Origin: JAXLZZ01 sp046350675
GTDB taxonomy: Bacteria; Patescibacteriota; Saccharimonadia; Saccharimonadales; UBA4665
Assembly: GCA_046350675.1 (NCBI GenBank)
Contig: JAXLZZ010000008.1
Location: 5,985 to 69,984, forward strand
Direction: 5' to 3'
DNA: 64,000 nt
The notes beneath the pieces are model-generated. The model searched no databases, had not been told where the DNA came from, and saw nothing but the letters and a program-made list of their open reading frames with translations. The position numbers were made by a program, and so were the translations under genes. Below, piece after piece: positions 54,527 to 64,000 of the stretch; position 1 is the first letter of the stretch, and each line of letters opens with the position of its first letter.

Positions 54527-55219
54527 CTACGAGGTTGGCGGTTTTTCAGACGGAAAGTTTGGCGTCGGTATGTAGTGCTGTTGGGCTAGGGCGCGTTGGT
54601 TAAAGACGCTTAAGCCCCTCAATGCCTCGTTGATGGATTGCTGTTTGACCTCTTCTTGATCAAAGATTTGTGGATCAGCCTTAAGCATATCAATGTACTC
54701 GGAGATTCGTTGCGACTGCGTACCAATAAATCGATGTCCGTCGATCGCCCCATATATCACATGAGCTCCTATGAGATCTGGTGCAAGATAATGGTGTGAG
54801 CCGCGCTGGCTCTCAATAGCTTCCGGCGGTGACAGATTCACATATGCAGCGTGTAAGACCGGCAAGTTGTCATTCTGGAGGTCTATCGGATGCTCAGACA
54901 AGCTGCGAGCCAGTAAGTGCCCGGTGTAACTGTGTAGACGATCATTCTTCTTTTCGTCTTCTAGCTCAGGACGCGCATTCGGCTCTTCTGCTTCCCAAAG
55001 TAGGTTATGCAACACATGCTCTTCAAATGGCTGTAAGGTGCGTTTTGGATCTAGCAAGAAGTCATGTGCATGCACCAGTGGCACGTCAGAATGCTCCTCT
55101 AGATGGGCCGCGGTTTTACGGGTGGCAACCACGTTCATATCGGCTTCGTGAATTGCTCCAGCGAGCTCAACAACCCCAGTCTTATCACTGGCCATAAGTA
55201 ATACGTTTCTTTCAGACAT
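54527..55219 (-). CDS. PurH/MGS-like domain protein
   Basis: A 230-residue protein. RNVLLMASDKTGVVELAGAI (4-23) and MNVVATRKTAAHLEE (28-42) closely follow the start of the IMP cyclohydrolase domain of PurH (SDKTG...VSTGGTA...). NLPVLHAAYVNLSPPEAIES (about 118-137) parallels its VVNLYPFE segment, and DLIGAHVIYGAIDGHRFIGT parallels the later part. The transformylase domain is absent and key motif residues differ (VATRKTA in place of VSTGGTA). It may be a degenerate or re-purposed MGS-like domain that senses a nucleotide. The promoter is near-consensus and the leader about 3 nt. Homology is inferred by eye. Confidence 0.65.
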   Translation of the reverse strand: MSERNVLLMASDKTGVVELAGAIHEADMNVVATRKTAAHLEEHSDVPLVHAHDFLLDPKRTLQPFEEHVLHNLLWEAEEPNARPELEDEKKNDRLHSYTGHLLARSLSEHPIDLQNDNLPVLHAAYVNLSPPEAIESQRGSHHYLAPDLIGAHVIYGAIDGHRFIGTQSQRISEYIDMLKADPQIFDQEEVKQQSINEALRGLSVFNQRALAQQHYIPTPNFPSEKPPTS

Positions 55220-55228
55220 AGACAGTAT

Positions 55229-55257
55229 ATTATAACACTCTAAATAAATTTATGCAA
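55229..55257 (-). promoter_or_regulatory. promoter of the PurH-like gene
   Basis: Minus strand TTGCAT, 17 bp, TATAAT, ending 9 bp before the ATG at 55219. Confidence 0.7.
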
Positions 55258-55305
55258 TGCAGTTGTGCTCATGGTTTACAGGGGCCCTTATAGTATAATT
55301 CCCGC

Positions 55306-55896
55306 ATGATACATCAAGAAGGCTTTCCTAATACCCGTAGAAAAGTTGCCTTGTGGGGCACAATACTCGGACTCACAGTCGCGGGAATTGGCTGTGGCGA
55401 GAACGATGAGAAGCAAAGTGCTGCAAGCCAGACCACTCCTCCAGCAGTTAAAGTACCGAGCAATGCCGATCTGCCACTGCAATGCGCAGATGAAAGTTAT
55501 GTCGCTAAACAAGGTGAATTAATACGCATCAAGCTCGATGACGACTATCGAATAAGCGTGGTAAACGCTGGCATTGCATATGGTGCGCATTTAATTGCTG
55601 CTACTCTTTATGATCGCCAAACTGAGCAAAATGTCGACTCCCAGATGGCTGATAATCTAAAAGATATAAATTTTGTCCGCCACCTACCTGCGACTGGTGA
55701 GACAGAAACTGTATATCGAGTAGAGACAGAAGCAATTCCCGGCAACACTCAAGAAGTAAGCATCAGTCTTTGCTCTCGAAGCCCAAGCGATATGGATGCA
55801 ACGTGGCAGCACGTAAAAGATGATGCATTCAGCATTATCCAACCTCCCACTGGCCCTACCACAAATCAACCCTCAGCCCACAATAGCCAGATTTAA
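55306..55896 (+). CDS. putative lipoprotein
   Basis: A 196-residue protein. TRRKVALWGTILGLTVAGIG followed by Cys (residues 11-31) looks like a lipoprotein signal with a slightly unusual lipobox (GIG-C). The mature part has a Ser/Thr/Pro linker, a paired Cys region (LQCADESY and ISLCSRSP), and strands such as GELIRIKLDDDYRISVVNAG. Not recognised beyond that. TATAAT ends 6 bp before the ATG, so the mRNA is probably leaderless. It is the only plus-strand gene between 36.2 kb and the right edge. Confidence 0.72.
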   Translation: MIHQEGFPNTRRKVALWGTILGLTVAGIGCGENDEKQSAASQTTPPAVKVPSNADLPLQCADESYVAKQGELIRIKLDDDYRISVVNAGIAYGAHLIAATLYDRQTEQNVDSQMADNLKDINFVRHLPATGETETVYRVETEAIPGNTQEVSISLCSRSPSDMDATWQHVKDDAFSIIQPPTGPTTNQPSAHNSQI

Positions 55897-55903
55897 TGGC
55901 AAA

Positions 55904-55935
55904 CTAAAAAGAGTCCTCTCGCAAGGAACTCTTAG
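55904..55935 (-). terminator. terminator of the 16S transcript
   Basis: Minus strand arms AAGAGTTCC and GGACTCTTT followed by TTTAG, about 265 nt after the 16S 3' end. Confidence 0.75.
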
Positions 55936-56200
55936 TAGTCAGTGGCTCGAACGCGAACGTTCTAAAACTGAATTGTGCATTCTAACCTTACGGCTAGATA
56001 AATCACTTCCTCGGGTTTAGGTTGGTGCAAGCACCAACCTAACTCCTGCGGAGTGCATTATCAACGTCAGTCGTAGTTTACAGAAACTGAGTGGTGTCGA
56101 CCACCGAAGTGGTAAGTGGATTGTCAGTACTGATTTACAATCCATCGACATCGACCTAGTTCACTTGTGATTACTCGACGAGTGACTAGTATATCTCCCT
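55936..56200 (-). other. 16S trailer
   Basis: It holds a perfect hairpin (GGTTGGTGC/GCACCAACC, 56021-56040) and ATCAACGTCAGT (56060-56071), the reverse complement of 57909-57920 in the leader, a likely processing stem. No gene. Confidence 0.6.
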
Positions 56201-57662
<1,462 letters not shown>

Positions 57663-58046
57663 AAAAGATGGAGGTCGTCTCATCTGGTTAAACCTCATGA
57701 ACGCTGACGGCGTAAACGCCGTATTAACGATCAACAAGGTTCATCCTGAGTCAACAACGAGCTCTCCAAAAAAGAATCTATTCCTAAACTTCAGTCAAAA
57801 CATGTCTTGTTTACGACCCTAAGGTCGAAACGAAACCTGACTTACTGTTGAGAGCCGTGGAAGGCTCTCGTGTTTAAAACATAGTTCGTGTATCCCGAAG
57901 GATACTGAACTGACGTTGATTGTCCACTCAAGGTAAGAGTGGACATCGGTTCTCTACCGAAGTAGATTGCCGATTTGCACAATTCAATTTTTAACGTTCA
58001 AATGGCCGATTTTAGAGACACTCGTAGAGCACCCACGTCAACCATT
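57663..58046 (-). other. 16S leader with copy of the 16S 5' end
   Basis: About 385 nt. At 57738-57776 it repeats, imperfectly, the first 36 nt of 16S with its TTTTTTGGAGAG context, 107 nt upstream. It also holds hairpins GTCCACTC/GAGTGGAC (57922-57943) and the processing-stem arm 57909-57920. No gene. Confidence 0.65.
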
Positions 58047-58052
58047 CGTACT

Positions 58053-58081
58053 ATCTTAGCGCACTATTCCCCCTCGGTCAA
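58053..58081 (-). promoter_or_regulatory. promoter of 16S
   Basis: Minus strand TTGACC, 17 bp, TAAGAT; the same -35 and spacing as the 23S promoter. Confidence 0.75.
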
Positions 58082-58141
58082 GGGGTAAACTGCCCAAAGT
58101 CGCTGTAATTCCCGCAACATGCTTACGCTTTACAGTAGCGT

Positions 58142-58555
58142 CTACAGACCTTGATCCAGCTCGATGGCTGTTACTGCGAATTCAATGAGGTCTAGGCCTT
58201 TGTGCAGTTTGATGGGGTCACCACTCAGTTCATTCCTGCGAACTTCACTGTGTGCCATGCTTTGATATGTTTCAGAGTCTAACAAGTGTGCTCGAAGCCA
58301 AGTCAAGTGCATGGTGCTACGGTCGTTACGATCTGGAATATTAAACCTACCGATAACACTTACCATACGCTCATTCCCCTTGTAGTCCACCATCTCCACC
58401 ACCCCATGACGTTGGAGCCAGTACCAAAATGGAGAATCTTCCATGTCCAATTCTGGATTCGCAAAACGTTCGCCCAGCGTTTCAAAACGCTCCTTTGGCG
58501 TTTCTGGTGGGATAGATTGTAGTTCGAGCCGAGCAGCTCGGTACGGACGATTGAT
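58142..58555 (-). CDS. hypothetical protein with possible AUC start
   Basis: About 137 residues. The coding character extends upstream of the first ATG (58444) and of a TTG at 58450: the in-frame part reads INRPYRAARLELQSIPPE and continues without stop. A near-perfect promoter (58599-58627) and an AGGAG (58563-58567) point to initiation 7 nt later, where the codon is ATC. No ATG, GTG or TTG exists near there. The later part has FWYWLQRHGVVEMVDYKG, GRFNIPDR and MHLTWLRAHLL. Not recognised. Either a rare AUC start is used or the gene starts at 58450 with an unusually long leader. Confidence 0.65.
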   Translation of the reverse strand: MNRPYRAARLELQSIPPETPKERFETLGERFANPELDMEDSPFWYWLQRHGVVEMVDYKGNERMVSVIGRFNIPDRNDRSTMHLTWLRAHLLDSETYQSMAHSEVRRNELSGDPIKLHKGLDLIEFAVTAIELDQGL

Positions 58556-58598
58556 TGGTGTTCTCCTGCGCTAGCTAATAATATGCCTTATTGTACAC

Positions 58599-58627
58599 AT
58601 TATAGCATAAGCTGTATGTTTTTGCAA
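58599..58627 (-). promoter_or_regulatory. promoter of the 58142 gene
   Basis: Minus strand TTGCAA, 17 bp, TATAAT. Confidence 0.75.
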
Positions 58628-58630
58628 GGG

Positions 58631-58864
58631 TTAGACTTTGGCGTTGTAGGGCATGTTCATGTAGGCAGTGCCGTCGGCCAGTTCGTCGAGCATCTGGTTG
58701 AGACGTTTGATGCGCGTCTCTTCTTTCTTGGCACGGGTAATCCAGCCAATGTAATCATTCTGCTGATATTCGGGGCGTGCCAGATATTCATCCATCAAAG
58801 CCCGAGCTTCGAGCGCAAGCTGCACATCATCTGGCATTGGATATCGAGGTCGTTGTAGTGCCAT
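58631..58864 (-). CDS. small protein resembling the YdeI/OmpD-associated C-terminal region
   Basis: A 77-residue protein. YIGWITRAKKEETRIKRLNQ (about 38-57) fits the W-x-x-x-A-K-x-x-E-T-R-x-x-R pattern of the YdeI/OmpD-associated family; the N-terminal domain of larger members is absent, so it is a stand-alone version. Biochemical role unknown. TATAGT ends 6 bp before the ATG, consistent with a leaderless mRNA. Confidence 0.7.
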   Translation of the reverse strand: MALQRPRYPMPDDVQLALEARALMDEYLARPEYQQNDYIGWITRAKKEETRIKRLNQMLDELADGTAYMNMPYNAKV

Positions 58865-59273
58865 ATACCTACTATAGCAAGCCTTAACTGCCTGTCTGTT
58901 AATAATCCCTCGCCTTCAGCGAGGCGCCATGGCGGTTGTGCGAGCATCAACAGTCGTAACGTGATTTGAAAGCTGTGAAAGCAACAATTCTTGTTTTGGA
59001 CTCTGCTGAGTGAGATTCCTATGGAATCTATAACGAGCGAAGTCGACTGAAAGGAGATGTTCAAAACATTGTTGCGCTTTACAGCATTCAAGTCAGGTGG
59101 AGGCTGTGCTCTTGGGTTTTTGCCTACTTTTGGGCTAAGCCAAAAGCTTGCCCTCAACTAGATTGGGGGTAGGAACTTGGTTCTTTGTTGAAAGAACATA
59201 GGTGTCATTCCGAGCGATAGCCGAGGAATCTTGTACGAGATCTCTCCACTGCGGTCGAGATGACAGTTGAGGG
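58865..59273. other. 409-bp gyrA downstream region with nested hairpins
   Basis: It holds a long nested palindrome (about 58941-59110; TTGAAAGCTGTGAAAGCAAC... against ...GTTGCGCTTTACAGCATTCAA) and the family 1 repeat at 59214-59264. The hairpin centre contains GAGATTCCTATGGAATCTAT, resembling family 1 centres. No gene seen. Confidence 0.6.
59214..59264. repeat. family 1 palindromic repeat after gyrA
   Basis: 51 bp from GTCATTCCGAGCGATAGCCG to GCGGTCGAGATGAC. It begins 9 nt after the gyrA stop codon. Confidence 0.8.
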
Positions 59274-61880
59274 TTATTTATCTGCTTTTGGGGCTTTGGC
59301 GGGCTTTTTGGCGGGTTTGTCGTCGAGGGGTAGTTCTTCGGGCGTATCAGCTTCTTCGGCTTCTTCTACCTTGTCTACGAGTGCGAGAGACACAATCTCG
59401 TCACCGTCATTGAGGCGCATGATGCGTACACCTTGCGTGGCACGACCGAGTGAGGAAATATCTTTTAGGCCAAGGCGGATCGTTTGACCCTGCTGGCTAA
59501 TGATGATGATCTCCTGCTCTTCGCCCATCAAGCGTTTTACGCCTACAAGTTCACCAGTCTTATCGTTGACGACTGCTGATCGGATACCAACACCGCCACG
59601 AGCGTGAGCCGTGAATTGGTCAATGCTAGTTCGCTTACCGTAGCCGTATTTACTGATGACGAAGATGTCTGAGCCTTCTTCTACAATATCCATGCCGATG
59701 ACGTTATCGCCTGGGCGGAGTCGAATACCGCGTACACCGCGAGCCACACGGCCCATTGGGCGGGCGCCCTTTTCGTGGAAGCGGATTGCCTGGCCCTGTG
59801 CGGTGCTAATCACCACCTCGTTGTCACCGGTTGTCATGCGGATCCACTTAAGCTCGTCGCCTTCATCGAGGTTGATAGCAATCAAGCCGTTGCTGCGGAC
59901 GTTTTGGTACTGTTCAAATGGTGTCTTTTTGACGGTGCCGCGAACGGTACACATGATGAGGTTCTGTGCATCGTGCGTCTTAGATACATTAATGACGCTA
60001 CTGACAGTCTCTTCTGGTTGCAGCTGCAATAGATTGACCAATGCTACACCCTTGGCATTAAGGCCCACTGCCGGCACTTCGTAGGTCTTAAGGCGGAATA
60101 CGCGGCCCTTATTGGTGAAGAACAGCAGGAAGTCATGAGTTGAAGCGTTGACCACGTGTTCAATAACGTCTTCTTCGCGTGTCGCCATACCGCGTCGGCC
60201 CTTGCCGCCTCGGCCCTGTTTCTTGTAGTCAGCAATTGGGCTACGTTTGATGTAATTAGCTGCGGTGAGCGTTACCACTACTTGCTCGTCGGCAATCAGG
60301 TCTTCGTCGCTCATCTTGCCAAGTTCGCCTGGAATTACTTTGGTGCGACGATCATCACCATACTGCTTCTTGAGTTCAAGCAGCTCTTCTTTGATGATGG
60401 CTAGAATCTTCTTTTCGTCGGCCAGAATACCTTCGAGTTTAGCGATTAACTTCATGAGTTCGGCAAGTTCGTCTTCGATCTTCTTGCGCTCGAGACCGGC
60501 TAGCGCACGGAGCTGCATGGCTAGAATAGCTTTGGCTTGAATCTCGCTCAGCTTGAATTTCTTGATCAAATTAGCCGCTGCGTCTTCGGTAGTCTCGCTG
60601 GCGCGAATTACCGCAATAACTTCGTCGATGTGATCCAAGGCGGTTTTAAGACCTTCCAAGATATGAGCACGTTCTTTGGCTTTCTTGAGCTCAAATTCAG
60701 TGCGGCGGCGAACCACTTGCTGGCGGTGCTTGATGTGCTCGTTCAAGATATCTTGCAGCCCAAGTACGCGCGGCTGAATGCCGTCTACCAGCGCCATCAT
60801 GTTGAAGTGGAAACTCTGCTGCAACGGTGTGAGCTTATAGAGCTGATTCAACAATTTCTTAGGATAGGCGTCTTTTTTAAGGTCGATTACGATGCGCACT
60901 TCGCCGCGAGCAGTTTCGTCGCGGAGATCGCTAATGCCGCTAAGCTTCTTGTCACGTACCAAGTCGGCAATCTTAAGCACCAATGTCTCTTTATTGAGTG
61001 CATACGGGATCTCGGTAATGACAATTTGGTGACGGCCCTTGGCACCTTCTACAATTTCGGCTACACCACGGGTTACCACGCCACCACGACCCGTTGCGTA
61101 TGCAGTACGGATTGATTCTTTACCGTAGATAATGCCACCGGTTGGGAAGTCTGGACCTTTGACGTGTTCGAGCAAATCATCGAGGGTGGCTTCTGGATTG
61201 TCGATCAAAGCAACTTCGGCATCGATCAATTCACTGATGTTGTGTGGCGGAATATTGGTTGCCATGCCTACGGCGATACCGAGCTGACCGTTTAAAAGAA
61301 GGTTTGGCAGCTTGGCCGGTAATACGGTTGGCTCTTGGCGAGTGCTATCGTAGTTATCTCGGTAATCTACCGTATCTTTATCGATATCAGCCAGGGTTTC
61401 GTCTGCTAATCGCTCCATTTTTGCCTCGGTATAACGATAGGCAGCGGGTGGATCACCATCCATAGAACCAAAGTTACCTTGGCCATTTACCAGTGTATAG
61501 CGCATTGCCCATGGCTGAGCCATGCGGACCATTGCGTCATAAATCGAAGAATCACCGTGGGGATGGTAGCGACCCATCACATCACCAACTACGGTAGCTG
61601 ACTTACGGTGGCGCGCGGTGCTGCGCAAGCCTGATTCGTTCATCGTATAGAGAATACGGCGATGCACGGGCTTAAGGCCGTCACGCACATCTGGCAGAGC
61701 ACGATCAATGATCACACTCATGGAATAACGGAGGTAGCTGTCCTCCATGACGTTTTCGACACTGCGTCGCTCAACGACACGAGAGTGATCGATATTTACG
61801 AGATCTTCCATTGTTTGTTGATCGACATTCGCCTCTTCTGGCGTTTCGTCGATTGGTAGGTTTGCTTGTTCGTCTGCCAT
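59274..61880 (-). CDS. gyrA: DNA gyrase subunit A
   Basis: An 868-residue subunit that cuts and rejoins DNA during supercoiling. Catalytic Tyr150 lies in AAYRYTEAKM. The quinolone-determining region VVGDVMGRYHPHGDSSIYDA precedes it. The C-terminal pinwheel domain carries the GyrA-box QGRGGKG, which marks gyrase rather than topoisomerase IV. The tail is acidic then Lys/Pro/Ala-rich. The N-terminus has about 28 extra acidic residues. GGAG lies before the ATG. It follows gyrB by 142 nt on the same strand. Confidence 0.97.
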   Translation of the reverse strand: MADEQANLPIDETPEEANVDQQTMEDLVNIDHSRVVERRSVENVMEDSYLRYSMSVIIDRALPDVRDGLKPVHRRILYTMNESGLRSTARHRKSATVVGDVMGRYHPHGDSSIYDAMVRMAQPWAMRYTLVNGQGNFGSMDGDPPAAYRYTEAKMERLADETLADIDKDTVDYRDNYDSTRQEPTVLPAKLPNLLLNGQLGIAVGMATNIPPHNISELIDAEVALIDNPEATLDDLLEHVKGPDFPTGGIIYGKESIRTAYATGRGGVVTRGVAEIVEGAKGRHQIVITEIPYALNKETLVLKIADLVRDKKLSGISDLRDETARGEVRIVIDLKKDAYPKKLLNQLYKLTPLQQSFHFNMMALVDGIQPRVLGLQDILNEHIKHRQQVVRRRTEFELKKAKERAHILEGLKTALDHIDEVIAVIRASETTEDAAANLIKKFKLSEIQAKAILAMQLRALAGLERKKIEDELAELMKLIAKLEGILADEKKILAIIKEELLELKKQYGDDRRTKVIPGELGKMSDEDLIADEQVVVTLTAANYIKRSPIADYKKQGRGGKGRRGMATREEDVIEHVVNASTHDFLLFFTNKGRVFRLKTYEVPAVGLNAKGVALVNLLQLQPEETVSSVINVSKTHDAQNLIMCTVRGTVKKTPFEQYQNVRSNGLIAINLDEGDELKWIRMTTGDNEVVISTAQGQAIRFHEKGARPMGRVARGVRGIRLRPGDNVIGMDIVEEGSDIFVISKYGYGKRTSIDQFTAHARGGVGIRSAVVNDKTGELVGVKRLMGEEQEIIIISQQGQTIRLGLKDISSLGRATQGVRIMRLNDGDEIVSLALVDKVEEAEEADTPEELPLDDKPAKKPAKAPKADK

Positions 61881-62022
61881 ATTAATAGACTCCGTCGATT
61901 AATTTGTCATTTGCACAATTTTTATTAGCTAAATTATTTGCTAATTTCGGATTTGCAAAAAATAGCAAATGGCACCTTGCAAATAATTGGGAAATTGGTA
62001 AATGGTGATTGGTAAATTGCAT
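61881..62022. repeat. gyrB-gyrA spacer made of AT-rich repeat words
   Basis: Filled with words like TTTGCTAATTT, GCAAATAATTGGGAAATTGG and TAAATGGTGATTGG. Same word family as in the rRNA and tRNA spacers. Confidence 0.5.
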
Positions 62023-64000
62023 CTATATGTCCAAGTCCTTTACGAATTTTGCATTTGCCTGAATAAACGCTTTGCGCAGTTCCACCTCTGTTCCCATGAG
62101 CTTGCTGAAGATGGTGTCAGCCTTTTCTGCGTCTTCAACCTTTACTTGTACCAATACGCGTTTTTCGGGGTTCATAGTGGTTTCGAATAGTTGTTCAGCG
62201 TCCATTTCACCCAAACCCTTGTAGCGTTTTTGTTCGGAAAAGCCTGCTTGCTTGATGCGATCGTCGTCTGGATTAATCTTACTGCCTTCTTTTTTACGAC
62301 GAGCGATTTCAGCATCCAACACTGTGTCCAGATCAGCTTCGTCATATATAAAGACTGGGTTTTTGCGACTTGGTCGTACCAACTCAAACAGTGGTGGCTT
62401 AGCGAGATACAGGTGCCCGCCGTCTACCACTGGCTTCATGAAGCGGAAGAAGAAAGTCATGAGCAGCGTAGAAATGTGGCTACCGTCGACATCAGCATCG
62501 GTCATGATAATGATGCGATCATATCGTAAGCCATTTACATCGAATGATTCTTCGATACCAACACCGAGCGCTTTGATAAGTGCCACGATTTCGTTATTTG
62601 CCAACATCTTGTCTAAACGAGCGCGCTCCACATTGAGCACCTTACCGCGAAGTGGCAAGATAGCCTGTGTTTTGCTGTCACGCCCTGACTTGGCAGAACC
62701 ACCTGCTGAGTCGCCCTCTACGAGGTAAATCTCTGAATTTTTTGGATCTTTCGATGAGCAATCTGCCAATTTACCAGGCATGCTTGCACCGTCCAACACA
62801 CCTTTTCGAAGGATGTTATCGCGAGCTGCACGTGCTGCTTTGCGAGCGCGTGCTGCCAACAATGCTTTGCCAACGATCTTGCGAGCCACTGCTGGGTGCT
62901 CCTCGAGGTAGTAGGCAAAATGCTCATTCATGATTGTTTCTACATAACCACGGATTTCTGGGTTGCCGAGTTTGTTCTTGGTCTGGCCTTCGAACTGTGG
63001 GTCTGGAAGTTTTACGAGAATAATTGCCGTGATACCTTCGCGAGTATCTTCACCGCTCAGGTTGTCTTCTTTTTCCTTTAATAGGCCGTTTTTGCGCGCA
63101 TAGTCATTAATAACGCGAGTTAGCGCAGCACGGAAACCGGTGAGGTGCGTACCGCCGTCTGGGTTCAGCACATTGTTGGCGAATGACTTAATCATTTCGC
63201 TGTACGCATCGGTGTACTGCAAAGAAATCTCAATTTGTGAATCTTTGACCGGCTTGTCGACGTAGAAGATATCGTCATCGACAACTTCTTTACCAACATT
63301 CAAGTGCTTCACGTAGCTCTGAATACCGCCTTCAAAATAGAAGCTGTAGCGCTTACCGGTGCGCTGATCTTCGAGGCTAGTGTGAATGCCCTTAGTTAGA
63401 TATGCGGCGTGGCGCAAACGGTCGAGAATCGTGTCGTAATTGAATTCAACACTCTCTTTAAAGATGGTATCGTCTGGGTAGAATGTAATTTCGGTACCAG
63501 TTTTATCAGTCTTGCCAGTTACTTTTAGGTCGCCTTGGGGCACACCTTTTTCATAATCCTGCTCATGCGTTTTACCATCACGGTAAATCTTTACATGCAG
63601 TTTGCTGGAAAGTGCGTTTACCACACTAGAACCCACGCCGTGCAGACCACCAGATACTTTGTAGCCGCCGTCGCCGAACTTACCACCGGCGTGCAGCACG
63701 GTTAGTACCGTCTCGACGGTGCTTTTCTTGGTCTTTGGGTGAATATCAGTTGGGATGCCGCGACCATTATCAAAAACAGTTACGCCGCCGTCTTCCAAAA
63801 TTGTTACTGATACTGCCGTAGCGTGACCCGCTAAGGCTTCGTCGATACCGTTATCGACAATCTCCCACACCAAGTGGTGTAAACCTTCAATACCGGTGCC
63901 ACCAATGTACATACCCGGACGCTTACGTACTGGCTCCAACCCCTCTAAAACTGTAATTTGATCAGATGAATATCCGGTTTTTTTGCTCTTACCCTCAGCC
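62023..64000 (-). CDS. gyrB: DNA gyrase subunit B (N-terminus beyond window)
   Basis: At least 658 residues; the frame stays open to the window edge, where it reads KKTGYSSDQITVLEGLEPVR, so the TTG within it (63939) is not the start. ATPase motifs EIVDNGIDEALAG, VFDNGRGIPTDIH and GGLHGVGSSVVNALS are present, then the TOPRIM motifs LVEGDSAGGSAKSGRD and MTDADVDGSHI, and the C-terminal GLGEMDAEQLFETTM. It forms the gyrase heterotetramer with GyrA next to it. Only a few N-terminal residues are missing. Confidence 0.97.
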   Translation of the reverse strand, partial: AEGKSKKTGYSSDQITVLEGLEPVRKRPGMYIGGTGIEGLHHLVWEIVDNGIDEALAGHATAVSVTILEDGGVTVFDNGRGIPTDIHPKTKKSTVETVLTVLHAGGKFGDGGYKVSGGLHGVGSSVVNALSSKLHVKIYRDGKTHEQDYEKGVPQGDLKVTGKTDKTGTEITFYPDDTIFKESVEFNYDTILDRLRHAAYLTKGIHTSLEDQRTGKRYSFYFEGGIQSYVKHLNVGKEVVDDDIFYVDKPVKDSQIEISLQYTDAYSEMIKSFANNVLNPDGGTHLTGFRAALTRVINDYARKNGLLKEKEDNLSGEDTREGITAIILVKLPDPQFEGQTKNKLGNPEIRGYVETIMNEHFAYYLEEHPAVARKIVGKALLAARARKAARAARDNILRKGVLDGASMPGKLADCSSKDPKNSEIYLVEGDSAGGSAKSGRDSKTQAILPLRGKVLNVERARLDKMLANNEIVALIKALGVGIEESFDVNGLRYDRIIIMTDADVDGSHISTLLMTFFFRFMKPVVDGGHLYLAKPPLFELVRPSRKNPVFIYDEADLDTVLDAEIARRKKEGSKINPDDDRIKQAGFSEQKRYKGLGEMDAEQLFETTMNPEKRVLVQVKVEDAEKADTIFSKLMGTEVELRKAFIQANAKFVKDLDI

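Overview
The window is chromosomal DNA of a Patescibacteria/CPR bacterium, almost certainly Candidatus Saccharibacteria (TM7). The 16S rRNA gene (minus strand, about 56201-57662) reads as a TM7-type 16S in the stretches I can compare from memory. The gene content fits a reduced episymbiont: a class II ribonucleotide reductase, a compact translation and division gene set, very large surface fibre genes, and no biosynthetic operons. The genetic code is standard and nearly all genes lie on the minus strand.

Layout. 1-3037: 5' part of a very large fibre-like surface protein that runs off the left edge. 3.6-17.3 kb: housekeeping block with rplU, ileS behind a T-box-like leader, a small thioredoxin-fold-like protein, nrdJ, nrdR, ftsZ, ftsA, map, adk, yqeY, rpsU and a winged-helix regulator. 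17.6-21.7 kb: priA and the overlapping def-fmt pair on the plus strand, with two small unknowns. 22.1-25.7 kb: a Gln/Pro-repeat protein, infB and rpsA. 25.9-30.7 kb: a ROK kinase overlapped by an HExxH peptidase, two KGG-motif proteins, membrane proteins and a possible ADP-ribosyltransferase-fold protein. 30.8-35.4 kb: 5S and an oversized 23S with their own promoter. 35.5-36.3 kb: a GIY-YIG nuclease gene inside palindromic repeats. 36.3-51.1 kb: a 4,927-residue fibre gene, followed by its possible membrane partner. 52-55.9 kb: unknowns, tRNA-Ile and tRNA-Ala, a PurH-like domain protein and a lipoprotein candidate. 56.2-58.1 kb: 16S with a long leader and its own promoter. 58.1-64 kb: two small genes, gyrA and partial gyrB.

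Three themes stand out. (1) The ribosomal RNA operon is exploded into three separately promoted units (16S; tRNA-Ala/Ile; 23S-5S) spread over 27 kb, and the 23S gene carries about five extra stem-loop blocks. (2) Palindromic repeats are everywhere: a GTCATTTCGA...GAGATGAC family, seen after stop codons, inside priA in frame, inside 23S and around a GIY-YIG nuclease gene; a second nested-hairpin family with core GCCGTACT-AAGGTACGGC placed right after stop codons; and degenerate AT-rich repeats in spacers and in 23S. (3) About eleven genes have a -10 box only 6-9 bp upstream of the start codon, pointing to leaderless mRNAs, alongside other genes with strong Shine-Dalgarno sites and an intact anti-SD in 16S.

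All positions come from reading the sequence by eye; rRNA ends and insertion limits are approximate.
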